The notes beneath the pieces were generated by a model that was given only the letters and a program-made list of their open reading frames with translations, searched no databases and had not been told where the DNA came from. A program made the translations under genes and the position numbers. A DNA stretch of 64,000 nt from Actinomadura madurae (GTDB lineage Bacteria; Actinomycetota; Actinomycetes; Streptosporangiales; Streptosporangiaceae), in NCBI RefSeq assembly GCF_900115095.1, contig NZ_FOVH01000008.1:248001-312000 (forward strand), given 5' to 3'. Shown here piece by piece: positions 7,563 to 16,355 of this stretch. Position 1 is the first letter of the stretch; every line of letters begins with the position of its first letter.

Positions 7563-8168
7563 ATGGCACTTCCCGGATCGACCGGTCGCCAGAGCGGCGG
7601 GTTGCGGAGCCTTCTCCGCCGCCCCGGCACGGCGCGGCCCGTCCAGCCCCATGACGCGCCCGTGCGCGACGAGGACATGGTGGCCGCGCTGTATCGCGAG
7701 TACCATCGGCCACTCCTCGCGTTCGTCCTGCGGCTGACCGGCGGTGACCGCCAGTGGGCCGAGGACGTGGTGCAGGAGACCATGATCCGGGCATGGCGCA
7801 GCGCGGACCGGCTCGACGACCGGACGTCCTCGCTGATGCCGTGGCTGGCCACGGTCTCCCGGCGTATCGTGATCGACAACCGGCGGCAGCGCGAGGTGAG
7901 GCCGCCGGAGGTCGGCGACGGCCCCCTGGAGAACCTGCCGATGGCGGACGAGATGGACGGCCTGCTGCGCAAGGTCGTCGTGACCGAGGCGCTCGAATCG
8001 CTGTCGCCGGCGCACCGGCAGGCGCTGACGGAGACGGTGCTGCGCGACCGGACGGTGAACCAGGCCGCCGAGTACCTCGGCATCCCGGTGGGGACGGTCA
8101 AGTCCCGCGTGTACTACGCCCTGCGCGCCCTGCGCGTCGCCTTGGAGGAGAGGGGGGTGACCTCATGA
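7563..8168 (+). CDS. ECF sigma factor (SigL/SigK-like)
   Basis: This 201-residue ECF sigma factor shows region 2 (YREYHRPLLAFVLRLTG, ADRQWAEDVVQETMIRAWRS-type helix) and region 4 (SLSPAHRQALTETVLRDRTV, then GIPVGTVKSRVYYALRALR). ATG 7563 is preferred over an upstream in-frame start at 7506 because of the promoter-like element between them; a shorter start near 7678 would still keep region 2. Its TGA overlaps the ATG of the anti-sigma gene (ATGA at 8165-8168). The signal sensed is unknown. Confidence 0.85.
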   Translation: MALPGSTGRQSGGLRSLLRRPGTARPVQPHDAPVRDEDMVAALYREYHRPLLAFVLRLTGGDRQWAEDVVQETMIRAWRSADRLDDRTSSLMPWLATVSRRIVIDNRRQREVRPPEVGDGPLENLPMADEMDGLLRKVVVTEALESLSPAHRQALTETVLRDRTVNQAAEYLGIPVGTVKSRVYYALRALRVALEERGVTS

Positions 8169-8878
8169 GTTCCCAGGTGGAGCACACCGACGTCGGCGCG
8201 TACGCGCTCGGCCTCCTCGAACCCGGCGACCGGCGGGCGTTCGAGGCGCACCTGCGCGGCTGCGGAGCGTGCCAGGCCGAGCTGAGGGCGCTGTCGGGGA
8301 CGGCGGGCGCCCTCTTCGAGCTCGGCGGCGGGCCCGGCGCGGCCGGACCGGAGGCGGGTGAGGACGAGCCGTCCGCACCTCCGGCGCCGGTGATCGACAT
8401 GATGCGCCGCAAGCGCCGGCACGACCGGCGACTGCGGCGCGGCGCGTACGTCATCGGCGCCGCCGCGGCGGGCGTGGCCCTGGCCGCCGGAGTCGGGCTC
8501 GGGACGGTGCTCGACGACGAGGGGACCCCCGCCAAGCAACCGCCCGTGCAGGCCCTCACCGGCGAGCGTTTCCAGGCGACGAACGCGGGCACGGGCGCGT
8601 CCGGCACCGTCGGCCTGGTCGACAAGGGGTGGGGGACGCAGGTCAGCCTGGAGCTGCGCGGCATCAAGGGGCCGCTGCGGTGCCACCTGGAGGCCGTGGC
8701 GCGGGACGGCGAGCGCAGCGTCGTCGCCGGCTGGCGCGTCCCGGACAAGGGGTACGGGGTGCCGGGGCAGCCGAAGCCGCTGACCATGCAGGGTGGGACG
8801 GGGCTGACCCGCCAGGAGATCAGCCGGTTCGAGGTCCGGCTCGACGGCGGCGGGACGCTGCTGACGATTCCGCTCTGA
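8165..8878 (+). CDS. Membrane-anchored zinc-finger anti-sigma factor
   Basis: This 237-residue protein has an N-terminal anti-sigma domain with the zinc motif AHLRGCGAC (HxxxCxxC) near residues 35-43. A Pro/Ala-rich linker follows, then one transmembrane helix (YVIGAAAAGVALAAGVGLG) around residues 98-118 and an extracytoplasmic domain of about 115 residues. This is the layout of RslA/RskA-type anti-sigma factors, which hold their sigma at the membrane until regulated proteolysis or redox change. It is translationally coupled to the sigma gene. The outer domain probably senses an envelope signal. Confidence 0.85.
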   Translation: MSSQVEHTDVGAYALGLLEPGDRRAFEAHLRGCGACQAELRALSGTAGALFELGGGPGAAGPEAGEDEPSAPPAPVIDMMRRKRRHDRRLRRGAYVIGAAAAGVALAAGVGLGTVLDDEGTPAKQPPVQALTGERFQATNAGTGASGTVGLVDKGWGTQVSLELRGIKGPLRCHLEAVARDGERSVVAGWRVPDKGYGVPGQPKPLTMQGGTGLTRQEISRFEVRLDGGGTLLTIPL

Positions 8879-8905
8879 CGGGTTCCGGCCCGATAGCCTG
8901 GGGGC

Positions 8906-10177
8906 ATGTCCGCTCCGCACTGGTCCGCCCCGGTCGCCCGCGCCCCGGTGGACGCCACCGTGCCGCTGCCCGGCTCGAAGTCGATGACGAACCGGGCGCT
9001 CGTCCTCGCCGCGCTGGCCGAGGCGCCGGTCTGCATCACCCGGCCGCTGCACAGCCGCGACACCGAGCTGATGGCGGACGCGCTCCGCGACCTCGGCACG
9101 AGCATCGGGGAGGACGCCGCCGACTGGCAGGTGATGCCGGAGCCGCTCAAGGGCCCGGCCCGCGTCGACGTCGGCCTCGCGGGGACGGTGATGAGGTTCC
9201 TGCCGCCGGTCGCCGCGCTGGCGAGCGGCGAGGTGTTCGTGGACGGCGACCCGCGCGCCCGCGAGCGGCCGATGGGCCCGATCGTCACGGCGCTGCGGGC
9301 CCTCGGCGCGGACATCGACGACGGCGGCCGGGGGGCGCTGCCGTTCACGGTCCGCGGGACGGGCTCGGTGGCCGGCGGGCGCGTGACGATCGACGCGTCG
9401 GCGTCGTCCCAGCTGGTGTCGGGGCTGCTGCTGGCCGCGCCGCGGTTCGCGAAGGGCGTGGAGGTCAGGCACGAGGGGCCGCCGGTGCCGTCCGCGCCGC
9501 ACCTGGCGATGACCGTCCGGATGCTGCGGGACGCGGGCGCGGAGGTCGAGACCGAGCACGACGTCTGGCGGGTCGCGCCGGGCCCGCTGCGGGGCGGCGA
9601 CCGGGTGATCGAGCCCGACCTGTCGAACGCGGCGCAGTTCCTCGGCGCCGCGCTGGTCACCGGCGGGCGCGTCACGGTGCCGGACTGGCCGGCGGACACG
9701 ACGCAGCCCGGCGACGCGCTGCGCGGGCTGCTCGCCGCGATGGGCGCCGAGGTGACCCGCGGCCCGGACGGCCTGACCGTGCGCGGCCCCGGCGGTCTCG
9801 CCGGGCTGGACGCCGACCTGCACGAGGTCGGCGAGCTGACGCCGGTGCTCGCGGCCCTCTGCGCGCTCGCGGACTCGCCGTCCAGGCTCACCGGCATCGC
9901 CCACCTGCGCGGCCACGAGACCGACCGGCTCGCCGCGCTCGCCGCCGAGATCAACGGGCTGGGCGGCGACGTCGCCGAGCTGCCGGACGGCCTGGCGATC
10001 CGGCCGCGGCCGCTGCGCGGCGGCGTGTTCCGCACCTACGACGACCACCGGATGGTGATGGCGGCGGCCGTTCTCGGACTGGCCGTTCCCGGCATCGAAG
10101 TGGAGAATCCGGGCACCGTGGGCAAGACTCTTCCGGACTTCACCCGGCAGTGGGCGTCCATGCTGGCGCCCGCCTGA
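8906..10177 (+). CDS. aroA: 3-phosphoshikimate 1-carboxyvinyltransferase (EPSP synthase)
   Basis: This 423-residue enzyme transfers the enolpyruvyl group of PEP to shikimate-3-phosphate in the shikimate pathway. It shows the substrate-binding PLPGSKSMTNRALVLAALA at residues 20-38, the conserved GTVMRFLPP and DPRARERPM blocks, and the C-terminal TYDDHRMVMAAAV. No Shine-Dalgarno sequence is obvious; TAGCCT ends six bases before the ATG, so the mRNA may be leaderless. rsgA follows immediately, the usual actinobacterial arrangement. Confidence 0.96.
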   Translation: MSAPHWSAPVARAPVDATVPLPGSKSMTNRALVLAALAEAPVCITRPLHSRDTELMADALRDLGTSIGEDAADWQVMPEPLKGPARVDVGLAGTVMRFLPPVAALASGEVFVDGDPRARERPMGPIVTALRALGADIDDGGRGALPFTVRGTGSVAGGRVTIDASASSQLVSGLLLAAPRFAKGVEVRHEGPPVPSAPHLAMTVRMLRDAGAEVETEHDVWRVAPGPLRGGDRVIEPDLSNAAQFLGAALVTGGRVTVPDWPADTTQPGDALRGLLAAMGAEVTRGPDGLTVRGPGGLAGLDADLHEVGELTPVLAALCALADSPSRLTGIAHLRGHETDRLAALAAEINGLGGDVAELPDGLAIRPRPLRGGVFRTYDDHRMVMAAAVLGLAVPGIEVENPGTVGKTLPDFTRQWASMLAPA

Positions 10178-10194
10178 CAGCAGGGACCGGACCA

Positions 10195-11265
10195 CTGGCA
10201 CGACGAGCGCACGACTACGACGAGGACGACGTCCGGGTGCGGCCCGGCCGCCGCGGGTCGCGCCCGCGCACCCGCCGCCGCCCCGCGCACGAGGACGCCT
10301 CCCCCGGGTTCGTGACCGCGGTGGACCGGGGCCGGTACCGCTGCCTCGCCGACCCCGGCACCGACCGCGAGCGCGCCGTCACCGCGATGCGGGCCCGCGA
10401 GCTGGGCCGCAAGGGCGTCGTCGTGGGCGACCGCGTGGCGCTGGTCGGGGACGTCTCCGGCGACCAGGACACCCTGGCCCGGATCGTCCGGGTCGAGCCG
10501 CGCACGTCGGCGCTGCGCCGCACCGCCGACGACACCGACCCGTTCGAGCGGATCATCGTCGCGAACGCCGACCGGCTTGTCATCGTGACGGCGCTCGCCC
10601 ATCCCGAGCCGCGCCCCCGGATGATCGACCGGCAGCTCGTCGCCGCCTACGACGCCGGGATGGACCCGCTGCTCTGCCTCACCAAGGCCGACCTCGCCGA
10701 TCCGGACGGGCTGATCGCCGAGTACGCGCCGCTCGGCGTCCCGTACGTGGTGACGCGGCGCGGCGGCGACCTCGGCGGGCTGCGCGAGCACCTGTCCGGC
10801 CGGACGAGCGTCCTGGTCGGCCATTCGGGCGTCGGCAAGTCGACGCTGGTGAACGCGCTCGTCCCGGACGCCGAGCGGGCGGTCAGCCACGTCAACGCGG
10901 TCACCGGGCGCGGCCGGCACACCTCCTCGTCGGCGATCGCGCTGGAGCTGCCCGGCGGGGACGGCTGGATCATCGACACCCCCGGCGTGCGGAGCTTCGG
11001 CCTGGCGCACGTCGATCCGGAGCATGTGCTCAACGCGTTCGAGGACCTCGCCGAGGGCGCCGCCGAACGCTGCCCGCCGCACTGCGACCACCTCCAGGAG
11101 GACTGCGGCCTGGACGGCTGGGTCGAGGACGGCCACGCGTCCCGCGCCCGCCTCGACTCCCTCCGCCGGCTGCTGCTGGCCCTCGGGGGCGCCCTGTCCC
11201 CGGGGGACGAGCCCGTGGAACCCGAGTCGCGCCCCGGTCGGTCCTCGCGGCACGGTCCCGCCTGA
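10195..11265 (+). CDS. rsgA: Ribosome small subunit-dependent GTPase A
   Basis: This is a circularly permuted GTPase that matures the 30S subunit: an N-terminal OB-fold, then G4 (LTKADL), G1 (GHSGVGKST), G3 (DTPGVRSF) and a C-terminal zinc segment (CPPHCDHLQEDC). The start is uncertain. The family-conserved N-terminus (ARRAHDYDEDDVRVRPG) is encoded from a CTG at 10195, 17 bases after the aroA stop. The nearest standard starts are GTG 10150 (inside aroA) and GTG 10237 (which would remove the conserved DEDD). I chose CTG 10195; translation from GTG 10150 is the main alternative. Confidence 0.88.
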   Translation: MARRAHDYDEDDVRVRPGRRGSRPRTRRRPAHEDASPGFVTAVDRGRYRCLADPGTDRERAVTAMRARELGRKGVVVGDRVALVGDVSGDQDTLARIVRVEPRTSALRRTADDTDPFERIIVANADRLVIVTALAHPEPRPRMIDRQLVAAYDAGMDPLLCLTKADLADPDGLIAEYAPLGVPYVVTRRGGDLGGLREHLSGRTSVLVGHSGVGKSTLVNALVPDAERAVSHVNAVTGRGRHTSSSAIALELPGGDGWIIDTPGVRSFGLAHVDPEHVLNAFEDLAEGAAERCPPHCDHLQEDCGLDGWVEDGHASRARLDSLRRLLLALGGALSPGDEPVEPESRPGRSSRHGPA

Positions 11266-11271
11266 CCGTGC
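11250..11271 (+). terminator. Hairpin at the end of rsgA
   Basis: GCACGGT (11250-11256) and ACCGTGC (11265-11271) form a perfect seven-base stem around the rsgA stop codon, with an eight-base loop. There is no T-run, as is common in high-GC actinobacteria. The same sequence block recurs in part at 5255-5317. Confidence 0.4.
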
Positions 11272-11325
11272 GGGGTGCCGCCATGCCGCTGCGGGCGCCC
11301 GGTTCGCGTCGGTAAGGTGCGCCTC

Positions 11326-12870
11326 ATGCCGGGGACGATCGCAGGGCGTTACGAGCTCGTGGAGGTGCTGGGGCGCGGCGGGATGGGGGCCGTGTGGCGG
11401 GCGCTCGACCGCACGCTCGACCGCGAGGTGGCGATCAAGGAGATGTCGCCGCCGCAGGGCCTGGACGACGAGCAGGTCGAGCGCATCCACGCGCGGACGT
11501 TCCGGGAGGCGCGGTCGGCGGCGCGGCTCGACCATCCCCGCATCGTGACGGTCTACGACGTGGTCGAGGAGGACGGGCGGCCGTGGATCGTGATGCAGCT
11601 CGTCCGCGCGGAGGGGCTCGACAGGGCCATCGCGCGCGAGGGGCGGCTGCCGCCGGACCGGGTCGCGTCGATCGGGCTGGACCTGCTGGACGCGCTCGGC
11701 GCCGCGCACTCCGCCGGGGTGGTGCACCGGGACGTCAAGCCCGGCAACGTGCTCCTGCCGGACGGCCGGGCCGTCCTCACCGACTTCGGGATCGCGACGG
11801 TCGCGGGCGACGAGACGCTCACCCAGGCGGGCGCCATCGTCGGGTCGCCCGCGTATCTGGCACCCGAGCAGGCGCGGTACCAGAAGGCCACGCCGGCGTC
11901 CGACCTGTGGTCGCTGGGCGGCACCCTGTACGCGGCGGTGGAGGGCCGCCCCCCGTACCAGCGCCCGGACGTGTGGGGGGTGATGGCGGCCGTCCTCGCG
12001 GACGACCCCGACCCGCTCCAGCACGCCGGGCCGCTCACCCCGGTCCTGCACGGGCTGCTGCGCAAGGACGCCGGGCAGCGGATGGGGCCCGACGAGGCCG
12101 GCCGGCTGCTCCGCCAGATCGCGCAGGGCGGCCAGCGGTGGGCGCCCCCGTCGGCGGCTCCGTCGGCGGCTCCGTCGGCGGCTCCGTCCTCCGCGCCGCC
12201 GCATGACGTGACGTTGCAGTCTCCGGCCGCGCCCACCGTCGCGACGCCCGTGACTCCGCCGCGCCGCAAGCGGCGCGTGCCGTGGTGGCTGGTGGTGCCC
12301 GGGGGTATCTTCACGGCCGCGCTCGTCGCCGCCGTCCTCGCGATCGTGGTGTTCGTCGACAACGGGAGCGAGGCGCCGAGCGGCGGCCAGTCGCCCTCGT
12401 CGCGCCCGCGGGCGTGGGTGCCCGGAGGGTACGAGCCGTACCGGGGGTCGGCCTTCGAGGCGGCCGTCCCCAAGGGCTGGAAGACGGAGCCGTCCGGTGA
12501 CGACGTGACGTTCACCGATCCCGCCCGGGGCGTGCGGCGGGGGATCGGGGTCCAGCGCGTCGCGGCGGCCGGGTCGGGCGACCCCGGGGACGGCCTCGCC
12601 TCCGCGATCGACGACATGAAGAACGAGCCCGGTCAGTTCCCCGGCTTCAAGCAGGAGAGCTTCACCCGGAACATCCCCTACCAGGGCGGGCAGGCGGCCG
12701 AGGTCCAGTTCACCTTCACGAAGGGGGGCACGCCGGGACGCGCCCGGGTCCGCGCCTTCGAGTTCGGCGGCGGGTTCTACCAGGCCATCCTGATCACCGC
12801 GCAGAAGGACTGGCAGGCCGGCGTCGCGCACTTCGAGACGTTCCTCCGGACGTGGCGGGCGCCGTCCTGA
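11326..12870 (+). CDS. Transmembrane Ser/Thr protein kinase (PknB-like receptor kinase)
   Basis: This 514-residue protein has a Hanks-type kinase domain with all key residues: Gly loop GRGGMG 16-21, catalytic Lys38 in VAIKE, HRDVKPGN 134-141 and DFG 153-155. A Pro/Ala-rich linker follows, including three tandem PSAA units encoded by 12-base DNA repeats at about 12148-12190. One transmembrane helix (318-344) and an extracellular domain of about 170 residues complete it. The outer domain has no PASTA repeats, so the ligand is unknown. TAAGGT ends eight bases before the ATG with no clear Shine-Dalgarno sequence, suggesting a leaderless transcript. Confidence 0.92.
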   Translation: MPGTIAGRYELVEVLGRGGMGAVWRALDRTLDREVAIKEMSPPQGLDDEQVERIHARTFREARSAARLDHPRIVTVYDVVEEDGRPWIVMQLVRAEGLDRAIAREGRLPPDRVASIGLDLLDALGAAHSAGVVHRDVKPGNVLLPDGRAVLTDFGIATVAGDETLTQAGAIVGSPAYLAPEQARYQKATPASDLWSLGGTLYAAVEGRPPYQRPDVWGVMAAVLADDPDPLQHAGPLTPVLHGLLRKDAGQRMGPDEAGRLLRQIAQGGQRWAPPSAAPSAAPSAAPSSAPPHDVTLQSPAAPTVATPVTPPRRKRRVPWWLVVPGGIFTAALVAAVLAIVVFVDNGSEAPSGGQSPSSRPRAWVPGGYEPYRGSAFEAAVPKGWKTEPSGDDVTFTDPARGVRRGIGVQRVAAAGSGDPGDGLASAIDDMKNEPGQFPGFKQESFTRNIPYQGGQAAEVQFTFTKGGTPGRARVRAFEFGGGFYQAILITAQKDWQAGVAHFETFLRTWRAPS

Positions 12871-12920
12871 AAAAGGCGGACTTCCACACGCGTGCGAGTG
12901 ATCGCCGCGACAATGGCGGC

Positions 12921-14414
12921 ATGGAGCGGCGCGCGGTGCTCAAGGCGACCGTCCTCGGCACGCTGGTGGCCGCGGGATGCTCGGAGGAGAGACCGGCCTC
13001 GCGCGGGCGTCCGCCCTCGCCGTCCCGCGCCCGCCCGACCGGCCCGGCCGACTGGGGCGCGCTGGAGCGCGGTCTCGACGGGAAGCTGATCCGGCCGTCC
13101 GACGCCGCCTATCCGGAGGCCCGGCACCTCTACATCCCGCGCTTCGACCGGGTCCGCCCGGCGGGGATCGCCTACTGCGAGACCCCGCAGGACGTCTCGG
13201 AGTGCCTGGCGTTCGCGACGCTGAGGCGGATGCCGGTCGCGGTGCGCTGCGGCGGGCACAGCTACGCGGGCTGGTCGACGGGCCCGGGCCTCGTGATCGA
13301 CGTGTCCCCCATGGACGGCGTGCGGCGCGACGGGGAGCACGCCGTCGTGGGCGCCGGCACCCGTCTGATCGACCTGTACGGCAGGCTCGCCGAGGACGGG
13401 GTGAGCGTCCCCTCGGGAAGCTGCCCGACCGTGGGCGTGGCGGGTCTGACGCTCGGCGGCGGGCTGGGCGTGACGTCCCGCGCGTACGGGCTGTCGTGCG
13501 ACGTCCTGGAGTCGGTCCAGGTCGTCACGGCCGGCGGGCGCGTCCTGACCTGCGACCCGCACCAGAACGCGGACCTGTTCTGGGCGTGCCGGGGTGGAGG
13601 CGGCGGCAACTTCGGCGTCGCGGTGTCGTTCACCTTCCGGACGCACGAGACGAGCGACGTCACGCCGTTCAGCCTGCGCTGGCCGTGGTCGAAGGCCCCC
13701 GACGTGATCCGCGGCTGGCAGCGCTGGGCGCCCGCGGCCGACGCCGAGGTCTGGACGAGCCTGCACCTCGACACCGAACCCGACCAGGGCACCCCCACCG
13801 TCGAGGTCACCGGGCTGGCGCTCGCCGGCGCGGACGGCCACATGAGCCGGCTGACGGCCGCGACGGGGGCGGACCCGGTCTCGTCCACCGCCCAGAGCCG
13901 CCCCTACCTGGACGCGATGAAGTTCATGGGCGGTTGCGCGGGGCAGAGCACGGACCAGTGCCACGCGCAGGGCACGCTTCCCGGCCAGCGCGTCGAGGGC
14001 TCCTTCCCCCGGACCGACTACTCCGGGAAGTCGCACATCGCCTACAAGCCCCTCACCGACGACGCGATCCGCGCCCTCACCAGCCGCTTCGAGGAGGGCA
14101 ACGACGTCCGGAACAGGTCGGTGCTGATGGACGCGATGGGCGCCGCGATCACCCGCCTCTCGCCCGGCGCCACCGCCTTCCCGCACCGGAAGGCGCTCTT
14201 CTGCGTCCAGTACCTCGCGCCCGACGACGCGTGGCTGTCCGCCACCCATGGCGCCATGGAGCCCTACCTGGGCGGCGCCGCCTACGTGAACTACATCGAC
14301 GCGGGACTCAAGGACTGGGCGAACGCCTACTACGGCCCCAACGTCGACCGTCTCAGGAAGGTGAAGGCGGCCCACGACCCCGGGCGGCTGTTCCGCTTCC
14401 CGCAGGCCGTCTAG
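12921..14414 (+). CDS. Exported FAD-linked oxidoreductase (berberine bridge enzyme family lipoprotein)
   Basis: This 497-residue protein begins with MERRAVLKATVLGTLVAAGC: twin Arg, hydrophobic stretch and lipobox LVAAGC, hence a probable Tat-exported lipoprotein. The FAD-binding domain has RCGGHSYAGWS, whose His is the usual 8-alpha-linked FAD site, and GLSCDVLES, whose Cys fits the 6-S-cysteinyl link, so bicovalent flavinylation is likely. The C-terminal BBE motif (NYIDAGLKDWANAYYG) is present. Family members oxidise carbohydrates or secondary metabolites using oxygen. Substrate unknown. No Shine-Dalgarno sequence is obvious before ATG 12921. Confidence 0.88.
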   Translation: MERRAVLKATVLGTLVAAGCSEERPASRGRPPSPSRARPTGPADWGALERGLDGKLIRPSDAAYPEARHLYIPRFDRVRPAGIAYCETPQDVSECLAFATLRRMPVAVRCGGHSYAGWSTGPGLVIDVSPMDGVRRDGEHAVVGAGTRLIDLYGRLAEDGVSVPSGSCPTVGVAGLTLGGGLGVTSRAYGLSCDVLESVQVVTAGGRVLTCDPHQNADLFWACRGGGGGNFGVAVSFTFRTHETSDVTPFSLRWPWSKAPDVIRGWQRWAPAADAEVWTSLHLDTEPDQGTPTVEVTGLALAGADGHMSRLTAATGADPVSSTAQSRPYLDAMKFMGGCAGQSTDQCHAQGTLPGQRVEGSFPRTDYSGKSHIAYKPLTDDAIRALTSRFEEGNDVRNRSVLMDAMGAAITRLSPGATAFPHRKALFCVQYLAPDDAWLSATHGAMEPYLGGAAYVNYIDAGLKDWANAYYGPNVDRLRKVKAAHDPGRLFRFPQAV

Positions 14415-14436
14415 CCCCGCGCCCTAGCCGTGCGCC

Positions 14437-15285
14437 CTAGCCCCGCGCCTCCTCGAACAGGCTGCGCGCCTTGGCCTCGGCCTCGTTCAGCGCCTGGACG
14501 TGCCGGGGCGCGAGCTCCTCCACGCAGCGGGTCATCTCCTCGGTGACCTGGCTGAACGCGCTCTCCTCCGCGCCCCGTAGCGCCGCCCGGACGGTCGCGG
14601 AGCGGGCGCCGAGCGCGGCCCACTCCAGCTCCAGCCGCGCGACGGCCTCGTCGAACGCCCGGGACGTCTCGGCTCCCGCGTCCTTCAGCTCGTCCGGGAC
14701 CGGGCCGCGCCCGGTCTTGCGCGCGTGGCCGGACAGGGTCGAGATGCGGCTGGCCAGGGCCAGGCCCTCGCGCGCCAGCGGCAGCACGTCGTGGATCAGG
14801 TCGGTGACGGCCTTGGCCAGCTCCTCCACCCGCGTCAGCAGCTTCTGCGTCGCGGCCTCCAGGGCCGTGGAAGTGCGCTCGGCGACCCGCGCGGCGACCT
14901 CCTGCTGCTGCCGGGACAGGACCGGCACGATCTCGCGGTCGAGGACGCGCCGGAGTTCGCGCTCCTGCGGACCGCGCCCGCCGGGGCCCGCCTGCCCGGC
15001 CCATTCGGCCCAGACCCGTTCGATGCGCTCCTCCCCCGACGCGGCGATCTCGGAGGTGATCTCCTCCAGGGCCTCGCCGGCGCGCGCCTTCAGGCGCTCC
15101 ACGCGCCCGTACAGCGCCTCGCGCTTGAACGGGTCGTTGAGCTCGTTGAGCTGCGCCTGCAGCCGGCGGGAGACGTCGATGGCGTGCTCGGCGAGGGGGA
15201 CGAGGCGGTCGGCGAGCTCGTCGAGCGTCTCGGCCCGGCGCGGGTCGGTCAGCTCGGCCACCCACGCGGGAAGGTCGTGCGGCAT
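14437..15285 (-). CDS. Hypothetical helical protein, probable coiled coil
   Basis: I do not recognise this 282-residue protein. It is rich in Glu, Ala, Leu and Arg with long heptad-like stretches (RLQAQLNELNDPFKREALYG, RQQQEVAARVAERTSTALEA, EELAKAVTDLIHDVLPLARE), so it is probably almost all helix. No membrane segment or signal peptide is seen. ATG 15285 (MPHDLPAWVAEL) is preferred over the codon at 15306. It converges on the flavoprotein gene and diverges from hisN. A structural or scaffold role is possible; no function is assigned. Confidence 0.7.
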   Translation of the reverse strand: MPHDLPAWVAELTDPRRAETLDELADRLVPLAEHAIDVSRRLQAQLNELNDPFKREALYGRVERLKARAGEALEEITSEIAASGEERIERVWAEWAGQAGPGGRGPQERELRRVLDREIVPVLSRQQQEVAARVAERTSTALEAATQKLLTRVEELAKAVTDLIHDVLPLAREGLALASRISTLSGHARKTGRGPVPDELKDAGAETSRAFDEAVARLELEWAALGARSATVRAALRGAEESAFSQVTEEMTRCVEELAPRHVQALNEAEAKARSLFEEARG

Positions 15286-15419
15286 GGCCCCATGCTGCCA
15301 CCACACGGCCCCGGAAACCGGTGTTCGCGGCCCGGCGCGCCCCGGCGCGGGACCGAAAAGCCGGATCGGGCCGGGTAAGTGTGTCTGGACGCGCGGTGAT
15401 CAGGGTAGCGTGGCACGCC

Positions 15420-16223
15420 GTGGCGGGCTATTCCGATGACCTGCGTCTCGCACATGTGCTGGCGGACGGGGCCGACGACATCACGACCAAGCGTTTCCGC
15501 GCCCTCGATCTCGCCATCGAGACCAAGCCGGACCTGACCCCGGTCAGCGACGCCGACCGCAGCGTCGAGGAGCAGATCCGCGGGACGCTGAAGCGGGCCC
15601 GGCCGCGGGACGCGGTGCTCGGCGAGGAGTACGGCAAGACCGGCTACGGCAACCGCTGCTGGATCATCGACCCGATCGACGCGACGAAGAACTTCGTCCG
15701 CGGCGTGCCGGTGTGGGCGACGCTGATCGCGCTGATGGAGAACGACGAGATCGTCGTCGGCGTGGTGTCGGCGCCCGCGCTGAACCGCCGCTGGTGGGGC
15801 GCCCGGGGCGGCGGCGCGTGGACCGGCCGCAGCCTGACCCGGGCGACCCGGATGACCGTGTCGTCCGTGACCGACCTGTCCGACGCCTCCCTGTCGTTCT
15901 CCAGCCTGAGCGGCTGGGAGGAGCAGGGCCGCCTCCCCCGCTTCCTCGACCTGACGCGGTCGGTGTGGCGGACGCGCGCGTTCGGCGACTTCTGGTCGCA
16001 CATGATGGTCGCCGAGGGCGCCGTCGACATCTCCGCCGAGCCCGAGGTGTCGCTGTGGGACCTCGCCGCGCTCCAGGTCATCGTGGAGGAGGCCGGCGGG
16101 ATGTTCACCGACCTGTCCGGCGTGCCCGGGCCGGACGGCGGCAGCGTCGTGTGCACGAACGGCAAGCTGCACGCCGACGTCCTGCGCACCCTGGGCGGCG
16201 GGCAGCTCTCGCTGCGCATCTGA
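15420..16223 (+). CDS. hisN: Histidinol-phosphatase, inositol monophosphatase-type
   Basis: This 267-residue IMPase-fold enzyme closely follows actinobacterial HisN, which removes phosphate from L-histidinol phosphate in histidine synthesis. It shows LTPVSDADRSVE, the metal-binding GEEYG near 69-73, and the signature WIIDPIDATKNFVRG around 81-95. The VSLWDLAALQVIVEEAGG block near the C-terminus carries the last metal Asp. Ala88 replaces the usual Gly of DPIDGT. GTG 15420 matches the family N-terminus (AGYSDDLRLAHVLAD). TAGCGT ends eight bases before it and no Shine-Dalgarno sequence is seen, so the mRNA may be leaderless. Confidence 0.9.
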   Translation: MAGYSDDLRLAHVLADGADDITTKRFRALDLAIETKPDLTPVSDADRSVEEQIRGTLKRARPRDAVLGEEYGKTGYGNRCWIIDPIDATKNFVRGVPVWATLIALMENDEIVVGVVSAPALNRRWWGARGGGAWTGRSLTRATRMTVSSVTDLSDASLSFSSLSGWEEQGRLPRFLDLTRSVWRTRAFGDFWSHMMVAEGAVDISAEPEVSLWDLAALQVIVEEAGGMFTDLSGVPGPDGGSVVCTNGKLHADVLRTLGGGQLSLRI

Positions 16224-16355
16224 CCGCGGCGGACGGGGAATACCCTCCGCGAGGCCAGATCATCATGGCCTTCCGCCAGACTCGCGACATATCGTGGAAC
16301 AGCGGTCGCGGGACGGCCGTTGACATGATGGGCGGCCCGTAAACGGAGGTACCAG

